Below, one piece after another: positions 5,961 through 9,925 of a DNA stretch of 9,925 bases. The notes beneath the pieces are model-generated. The model worked only from the letters and a program-made list of their open reading frames with translations, made no database searches and was not told the origin of the DNA. This DNA comes from an uncultured Bacteroidales bacterium (GTDB lineage: Bacteria > Bacteroidota > Bacteroidia > Bacteroidales > P3), in the NCBI GenBank assembly GCA_947177315.1, contig CAMWTX010000047.1, forward strand, positions 1 through 9,925, read 5' to 3'. Each line of letters starts with the position of its first letter. Position 1 is the stretch's first letter. The translations under genes and the position numbers were made by a program.

Positions 5961-8612
5961 TTAGCGTACCACCACTTTCCGGATGGTTGCCTGGCCGTTG
6001 GCACGTACACGCACCAAGTAAACGCCGCTGTTGTCAAGCCGCAGGGTATTTGCTCCGGCGGCAAGGGCGGCGCGCTTCACCAGCTGCCCGTCAACCGTAA
6101 GCACTTCCATTCGGGCATCCACGGGAACCCTTACTTGGAACTGGCCATCGTTCGGATTGGGATAGATGCTTACGCCGGCCAAAACCTTGGTTTCGTTGGC
6201 AACGGATTTAAGCGTGTAGGTGGCGACAGCCACTTTCGATTTCACCATACCGGCCTTCAGCGCAATCGCCTTGATGGTCATGGATTTGTTAATCACAATC
6301 GAATCGCGGTACGGAGTGCTTATCGCCATAGGTTCATCCCCGTTTAGGGTGTAATAAATGCCGGCATCCTCCGTGGCGCAGAAAAGAGCCACCTTCGTGC
6401 CTTTTGCCACTTCGCCGGAAGGAAGGCTGAACGTAGGCACTTCCACCGTATCGGTGGGCAGCTCGATTTCTCCTTTTATCCTGTAGGAAGCAAAGAAATA
6501 CTTCATTGTGCCTTGGCTATTGTCGAAAACGCCGCATTTAAGGAATGTGTTTCCTTTGGTAATCACGGGCTTACCGTCTTCTGAAATTATTTTGGCATCC
6601 ATTATGAATGTAGCGGCAACCGCCACGGAAGCCATACTGTCGGCATAGACCCCATAGTAGATTTCCGCATCACTGTTCACACTAACGGTAATCTCGGCGC
6701 CATCTTCCACTATCGAACCGGAAGCCGGACGGAACATCAGTTCTACTGGCTGCAGTTCCCTAACGTTGTAGGTGGCATAGAAGAAAGTGTCGGCAAGTGT
6801 TTCCCCATCAAGGCTATAGGTTGCCTTGACGGTGGTATTTTCCATGCTCAGCACCGGCTGCATTTCGTCGGTATAAAGATGGGCTTGGTTTTGATCCCAT
6901 TGGGCCGCCTCGGCTTCCTTCAAAGAAGCAAACATCATGTAAAAGATGTCGATGTTTCTGTTTCCCGCACTGATTGACACGGCCGTACCGGCATCAACCG
7001 TGGAACCGCCAACAGGGTTGAACGTGAGCGTGACCGCCGTCGGAACATCGGACGTTGTCTGGAAACTATAGACATAGCTGAAATATTTCCACTGCTGATT
7101 CTTTACCAGCCCCACGCGGACAATGGGCATTTCTTGGGTGGGAACAGGCTTTACCGTGGCGGAATATTCGGTGGCGGTGGCGTTAAAATTGTCGTCCTTG
7201 TCCACATCAGCCGCTTTCGCATAGAGTTTGAAATAAATCTTATCGACCGAAACGGAAGGCGTTACCGTAATTTCCGTTCCCTCGGGTATCTGGCTTCCGG
7301 AAGCGGGAGAAACCGTGGCGGTGAGTTCCGGAATGGGGTCGGTCTTCGCTACCGTATAGGAAGCCGTTGCCACCCCTGTACGATACGAAGAGAGGCCGTC
7401 TTTTTCGGCCATCGCACGGATAAAGCAATCACTATTGATGGTTATTTCGTCCGTATATAACACATTGATTTCGTCGTCTTTGGTGGTATAATAAATCGTA
7501 GCTCCGGGCGTGGCGCAGGTAATGGCCACTTTCGTACCTTTATACACCTCTCCGGAAGGAATGCTGAATACGGGAACGGCGGGTCTTTCGCCGTTCTTGA
7601 CAATCTCCAGACTTATCACTTCGGGCGTCAGATCGACCTCGCCGGTAAAGGCCGCCGAGGGGTTCTCCCCTTTTACCAGACTGAACCGGATAGTCCAATC
7701 ATCTTCCTTATCGGCGGCAATGGCCTTGCTCATGTCGAGCGCGGTACCGTTGGCGGTGATAACCTGCGAAAAACCGTTGTCCTGGCAAGATAATTGCAGG
7801 GCAAGGTTTCCGGGCTGCGTTCCCAAAGTAACGCCCTCGGGAATCGTAAGGTTTACGGTGGGGGCGGCTTCTCCGATAGTATATTCATTAGAACTGAATG
7901 CTATCCTTACGGTAGGTTTGGCCAAGTTAAAACGGCCGCGGAGCAGTTCGGAACCGGCAAGCAGTCCGTTCACTTCCTTAAAGGCTATCGCCATAATGGT
8001 CATGGCCTTGGTAATCTTGATGCCTGTGGCGTCATTGTACTTGAACACATTGGGGTCATTCTGTTCCCAAGCCGATTTAAGCGGTGTGGTGGTGCCGTCG
8101 GTACTGTAAAAGATTTCGGAGCCGCCGGCATTGTCTATAATTTTAACCACGGTATTGAGATCCACTTCCAATGCGCCGAACAAGGGTGCATCAGGCAGAA
8201 ATTCGAGTTTTTCCACCTCGATCGCCGTCAAGTCTAATTCCACCAGATTGGAAGCTGTCTGAGAATTTGCCGGATAGGCTATCGCCTTGAAATAAGGAAG
8301 CATTCCATACGTAAGCATTATCTCCGCCGTTGTTCCGGAGGCGACAACTCGCATGATTCCCGTCACTTCTTCCTCATTCGGAACATAATCCGCCTTAGAC
8401 GGAGTTCCACCGCCCGTGCAATAATAAAGTTCAAAGTTCTGCTGCGGTATGCCATCCACCGTAAGGGTGGCCACGATAGGAACATATCTTCCGAACTTGT
8501 TATCGGAAGAAATACCCGAAAAACTCAACTGAGGAGCTGCCGCACGGACAAAACCCGTCATGAGCAAAAGCATCATCAAGGAGGCCAAGCCCGAATAGAG
8601 TATTCTTTTCAT
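5961..8612 (-). CDS. T9SS-sorted protein of chitobiase C-terminal/Fn3-associated-like modules
   Basis: 883-residue exported protein and first gene of the operon. A Sec signal peptide ends near residue 24-25 (FVRAAA). The rest is a chain of about seven beta modules of 75-100 residues, at roughly 26-116, 132-229, 345-421, 428-520, 524-617, 622-712 and 724-801. Modules three and seven are the clearest: both have FS(I/L)PSGEV, then KGTKVA, CAT, IYYT and a closing ATYT or ATASYT, as in chitobiase/beta-hexosaminidase C-terminal-like or Fn3-associated domains. The others share YY or FY strands and SGS(x)xxDG-type turns. Residues 812-883 are a classical type-A T9SS sorting domain: VSIYPNPNDGQF, then SGVYLVRV and a KVVVR end. 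No glycosidase or protease domain is present, so despite the module name it is not an enzyme I can recognise; a binding or stalk role is inferred. The ATG at 8612 has the same leader type as the 1269-residue gene. Confidence 0.9.
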   Translation of the reverse strand: MKRILYSGLASLMMLLLMTGFVRAAAPQLSFSGISSDNKFGRYVPIVATLTVDGIPQQNFELYYCTGGGTPSKADYVPNEEEVTGIMRVVASGTTAEIMLTYGMLPYFKAIAYPANSQTASNLVELDLTAIEVEKLEFLPDAPLFGALEVDLNTVVKIIDNAGGSEIFYSTDGTTTPLKSAWEQNDPNVFKYNDATGIKITKAMTIMAIAFKEVNGLLAGSELLRGRFNLAKPTVRIAFSSNEYTIGEAAPTVNLTIPEGVTLGTQPGNLALQLSCQDNGFSQVITANGTALDMSKAIAADKEDDWTIRFSLVKGENPSAAFTGEVDLTPEVISLEIVKNGERPAVPVFSIPSGEVYKGTKVAITCATPGATIYYTTKDDEINVLYTDEITINSDCFIRAMAEKDGLSSYRTGVATASYTVAKTDPIPELTATVSPASGSQIPEGTEITVTPSVSVDKIYFKLYAKAADVDKDDNFNATATEYSATVKPVPTQEMPIVRVGLVKNQQWKYFSYVYSFQTTSDVPTAVTLTFNPVGGSTVDAGTAVSISAGNRNIDIFYMMFASLKEAEAAQWDQNQAHLYTDEMQPVLSMENTTVKATYSLDGETLADTFFYATYNVRELQPVELMFRPASGSIVEDGAEITVSVNSDAEIYYGVYADSMASVAVAATFIMDAKIISEDGKPVITKGNTFLKCGVFDNSQGTMKYFFASYRIKGEIELPTDTVEVPTFSLPSGEVAKGTKVALFCATEDAGIYYTLNGDEPMAISTPYRDSIVINKSMTIKAIALKAGMVKSKVAVATYTLKSVANETKVLAGVSIYPNPNDGQFQVRVPVDARMEVLTVDGQLVKRAALAAGANTLRLDNSGVYLVRVRANGQATIRKVVVR

Positions 8613-8638
8613 TGTTTTAGTTTTTGGTTAACTAATAC
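8613..8638 (-). promoter_or_regulatory. Conserved A-rich translation leader of the 883-residue gene
   Basis: The minus strand reads GTATTAGTTAACCAAAAA and stays A-rich up to the ATG at 8612. It matches the leader of the 1269-residue gene at almost every position, including the TTAAC core, and partly matches that of the 661-residue gene. No Shine-Dalgarno sequence is present. The conservation outside coding sequence supports this start codon. Confidence 0.55.
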
Positions 8639-8955
8639 TTAATTTAATATATAGCACTAACAAAATTTCTCTTGGTTTCCTTGCACGGAGGTTGTAAAAT
8701 TGTTATAATATTTTTGGCGAGCAAAGAAAAACACCCGCGACAAAACCTTAGCAGTTACGAAAAACGTATATCATATTACCTTATTATAAAATATTAATAT
8801 TTACTGAATCAATTTTTTGCATACATAGATTTATAAACAGCACATCGTTGATACCGTAGATAAAAAAGGGTAAAGCGGCGGCCTCTTTACCCTTTAAAAG
8901 CCTCAAGAATGGCTATCGGAAGGGCAGTTTCGTAATGGAAATCAGTTAACGGGCT
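8639..8955. other. AT-rich intergenic region, likely operon promoter region
   Basis: No credible gene lies here. The stretch from about 8639 to 8860 is strongly AT-rich compared with the genes and should hold the promoter of the three-gene minus-strand operon. I found no clean Bacteroidota promoter pair (TTTG and TAnnTTTG); the nearest -7-like string on the minus strand is TACGTTTT at 8761-8768, one mismatch from consensus, without a good -33 partner. A perfect 14-base palindrome AAATATTAATATTT sits at 8789-8802 and could be an operator, though in such AT-rich DNA it may be chance. From 8862 the region holds a minus-strand terminator and then DNA leading into the broken HEPN gene. Confidence 0.5.
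8862..8895 (-). terminator. Orphan minus-strand Rho-independent terminator
   Basis: An 11-base-pair perfect stem (8865-8875 with 8885-8895) with a 9-base loop is followed on the minus strand by six T residues, three of which belong to the stem. On the plus strand no T-run follows. It can only end a transcript coming from the right on the minus strand, yet no minus-strand gene exists between it and the next terminator at 9520-9554. It may be the remnant of a lost gene, or may shield the operon promoter from antisense or read-through transcription. Confidence 0.7.
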
Positions 8956-9141
8956 TTGGCTTTTTTTCCGTCAGCTCGATTCGATATCAAAAAACACTAT
9001 CTTCGCCTTAAAGAAAAACATATCGAAGCGCGTTACCCGTCTTATAAAGATAGACTTGTACGCAGTCTTACGCCTGAATATTGCCAGGAGCTTTTCCAAG
9101 CCACCAAAAACCTCTTCCAATGGATAAAAGCCAGGCTTTAG
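8956..9141 (+). pseudogene. 5'-truncated HEPN-domain protein (toxin-type partner)
   Basis: HEPN proteins paired with MNT nucleotidyltransferases are often RNase toxins of about 120-135 residues. Only the C-terminal part is present here: about 45-50 recognisable residues, with KHIEARYPSYKDRL matching the xxYIxxRYPD segment and YCQELFQATKNLFQWIKARL matching the last helix of the COG2250-like family. The N-terminal helices, some 75-85 residues, are missing. The frame opens after a TAA at 8947 and offers only a TTG start at 8956, and the first eight or so residues (AFFPSAR) do not look like HEPN. R17 and H22 happen to be spaced as Rx4H, but I cannot say this is the catalytic motif. The stop overlaps the next gene by 22 bases, the usual HEPN/MNT arrangement. 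A short functional protein is possible, but a decayed gene is more likely. Confidence 0.65.
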
Positions 9142-9416
9142 AATTAGCCAGACAATACAAAACCCTGGTAGCTGAACGTTTGCCAGTAAAGGAGGTCTAT
9201 CTGTATGGTTCTTATGCCAAGGGGAATCCTACAGAAGAGAGCGACATCGATATTGCCGTTGTAGTGGACAGACTCAGCGACAATTATTTTGACGACACGC
9301 CCCTTTTATGGAATTTGCGGCGTAAGATAAGCCTGCTTATCGAACCGGTTCTGCTCACGGAAGACCCGAAAAATCCTCTCTATTACGACATTCTCCGAAC
9401 CGGCATGCGTATCTGA
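9120..9416 (+). CDS. MNT-type minimal nucleotidyltransferase (antitoxin-type)
   Basis: 98-residue protein of the DNA polymerase beta-like minimal nucleotidyltransferase family. The active-site signature is visible: YGSYAKG at residues 29-35 (Gly30, Ser31) and SDIDIAVV at 41-48, with metal-binding Asp42 and Asp44; Glu75 in LLIEPVLL is the likely third acidic residue. Length is normal for the family and the protein appears whole. In studied HEPN/MNT pairs the MNT protein neutralises the HEPN RNase by transferring AMP to it; whether this one is still active as an antitoxin is unclear, since its partner is truncated. I start it at the ATG at 9120, which overlaps the HEPN reading frame by 22 bases; the frame is open further up to a TTG at 9081, but that region is read as HEPN in the other frame. 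It is on the opposite strand from all surface-protein genes. Confidence 0.85.
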   Translation: MDKSQALELARQYKTLVAERLPVKEVYLYGSYAKGNPTEESDIDIAVVVDRLSDNYFDDTPLLWNLRRKISLLIEPVLLTEDPKNPLYYDILRTGMRI

Positions 9417-9421
9417 TACGC
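9407..9421. repeat. Perfect 15-base inverted repeat over the MNT stop codon
   Basis: GCGTATCTGATACGC, seven-base arms around a single T. The TGA stop of the nucleotidyltransferase gene (9414-9416) starts at the centre base. It could be a small hairpin or a protein-binding or recombination site; nothing else identifies its role. Confidence 0.5.
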
Positions 9422-9447
9422 TACCGGACTTTTTTCTTCCTCCAATT

Positions 9448-9470
9448 GGCCAACAAGTTGTTGACCTTTT
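9448..9470 (+). terminator. Possible weak terminator after the nucleotidyltransferase gene
   Basis: An 8-base stem with one mismatch (9448-9455 with 9459-9466) and a 3-base loop is followed by TTTT on the plus strand, 31 bases past the MNT stop. The stem is short and the T-run only four long, so termination may be partial; the stronger hairpin at 9520-9554 lies just beyond. Confidence 0.35.
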
Positions 9471-9519
9471 ATAACCCATTCATAATAAATCTCATCACCC
9501 TCATTATCCCCTCAATAAT

Positions 9520-9554
9520 AAAAAAGGCGTAGGGTCGAAGCCCCTACGCCTTTT
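9520..9554. terminator. Strong bidirectional terminator between convergent genes
   Basis: A perfect 13-base-pair stem (9522-9534 with 9542-9554) with a 7-base loop TCGAAGC. On the minus strand it ends in six T residues, on the plus strand in four, so it should stop transcripts from both the right-edge surface-protein gene and the plus-strand nucleotidyltransferase gene. It sits 30 bases beyond the stop of the right-edge gene. Confidence 0.85.
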
Positions 9555-9561
9555 CAGTTCA

Positions 9562-9575
9562 TCCGCCTTGGCGGA
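9562..9575. repeat. Short hairpin between stop codon and terminator
   Basis: TCCGCCTTGGCGGA forms a 6-base-pair GC-rich stem with a 2-base loop, 9 bases after the stop of the right-edge gene and 7 bases before the main terminator stem. It has no T-run of its own; it may add 3' end stability to the transcript. Confidence 0.4.
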
Positions 9576-9584
9576 CGAAAGCGC

Positions 9585-9925
9585 TTAGCGAACCATCACT
9601 TTCTTAACCGAAATGCCGGTGGCGGAAATGCGGCGGATGATATACATACCGCTGTTGTTCACCGCAATACGGTATTCGTTGGCGTTGGTCTTGGCGCGTT
9701 TTACCAAAGCGCCCGCCATATTATATACATCGTATTGGCAAGCGGCCTTGCTGCGGAGCACAATCGTTTGGCTTTCAGCATATACGCTCCAGGCGGCCTG
9801 TTCGAGTTCCTCGTTGGCGGTCTTGAGCGCGAATACGGCGGTCAAAGTGCTGTCGCTCACCAAGGTAAGCTTGTATTCGGCAGTCTTGGCCACGGTATCG
9901 TTGCCGCTTACCCAAGCCACGAAAT
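9585..9925 (-). CDS. C-terminal part of another T9SS-sorted InlB-B-repeat protein (partial)
   Basis: Only the last 113 or so codons lie in the window; the 5' part runs off the right edge. The visible part holds the end of an InlB-B-like repeat (FVAWVSGNDTVAKTAEYKL then LTAVFALK) and a complete T9SS C-terminal domain (AACQYDVYNMAGALV, SGMYIIRRISATG, end SVKKVMVR). It is about 90% identical in protein to residues 549-656 of the 661-residue protein, and in DNA 3937-4246 aligns with 9616-9925 without gaps and with about 29 mismatches by hand count. The GTG at 9918-9920 is an internal valine codon, not a start. A strong terminator follows. It is a recent paralogue of the 661-residue gene, in the same orientation. 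Confidence 0.9.
   Translation of the reverse strand, partial: FVAWVSGNDTVAKTAEYKLTLVSDSTLTAVFALKTANEELEQAAWSVYAESQTIVLRSKAACQYDVYNMAGALVKRAKTNANEYRIAVNNSGMYIIRRISATGISVKKVMVR

Noticed and set aside
5961..8612. Glycosidase (chitobiase/hexosaminidase) function for the 883-residue protein
   Set aside because: Only the accessory C-terminal-like beta modules are present; no catalytic TIM barrel or its acidic motif is seen.
8700..8770. Promoter calls for the operon, such as TTTG near 8740 with TTTCTTTG near 8726 on the minus strand
   Set aside because: The spacing between the two TTTG-type elements is about 11 bases, well short of that expected for Bacteroidota promoters, and the -7 element is not consensus; no promoter is annotated with confidence.
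9081..9119. TTG start at 9081 for the nucleotidyltransferase
   Set aside because: The extra 13 residues look unlike the family and the DNA there codes the HEPN C-terminal helix in another frame; ATG at 9120 gives a normal family length.

Overview
The window reads as a piece of a Bacteroidota chromosome, most likely from the Bacteroidales. All four large minus-strand proteins whose C-terminus is visible end in a Type IX secretion system (T9SS) sorting domain; three have complete N-termini with Sec signal peptides. Start codons are preceded by A-rich leaders rather than Shine-Dalgarno sequences, as is usual in this phylum. The genus cannot be decided from what is here.

Layout. From right to left on the minus strand, three large exported proteins form one apparent operon. 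First is an 883-residue protein built of chitobiase C-terminal/Fn3-associated-like beta modules (5961-8612). Next is a 661-residue protein with three InlB-B-like repeats (3903-5888). Last is a 1269-residue paralogue with eight such repeats and two copies of an unassigned ~128-residue module (81-3890). Gaps are 72 and 12 bases with no terminator between, and a strong hairpin follows the last gene (34-70). At the right edge (9585-9925) is the 3' end of a fourth gene of the same family, about 91% identical in DNA to the 3' end of the 661-residue gene, followed by a strong terminator.

Between the operon and this fourth gene lies a short plus-strand island: a HEPN gene missing most of its 5' part, overlapping by 22 bases an apparently intact MNT-type nucleotidyltransferase gene. 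This is a decayed HEPN/MNT toxin-antitoxin pair. An orphan minus-strand terminator (8862-8895) just left of it suggests that a minus-strand gene was lost or replaced here.

Function. The surface proteins probably cross the outer membrane by T9SS and stay attached to the cell surface or are released. No catalytic domain is visible, so adhesion, binding or a structural role is the natural inference, but no ligand can be named. The paralogues differ mainly in repeat number and module content, which points to a family growing by duplication and recombination. No tRNA, rRNA, CRISPR array, transposase or phage gene was seen.
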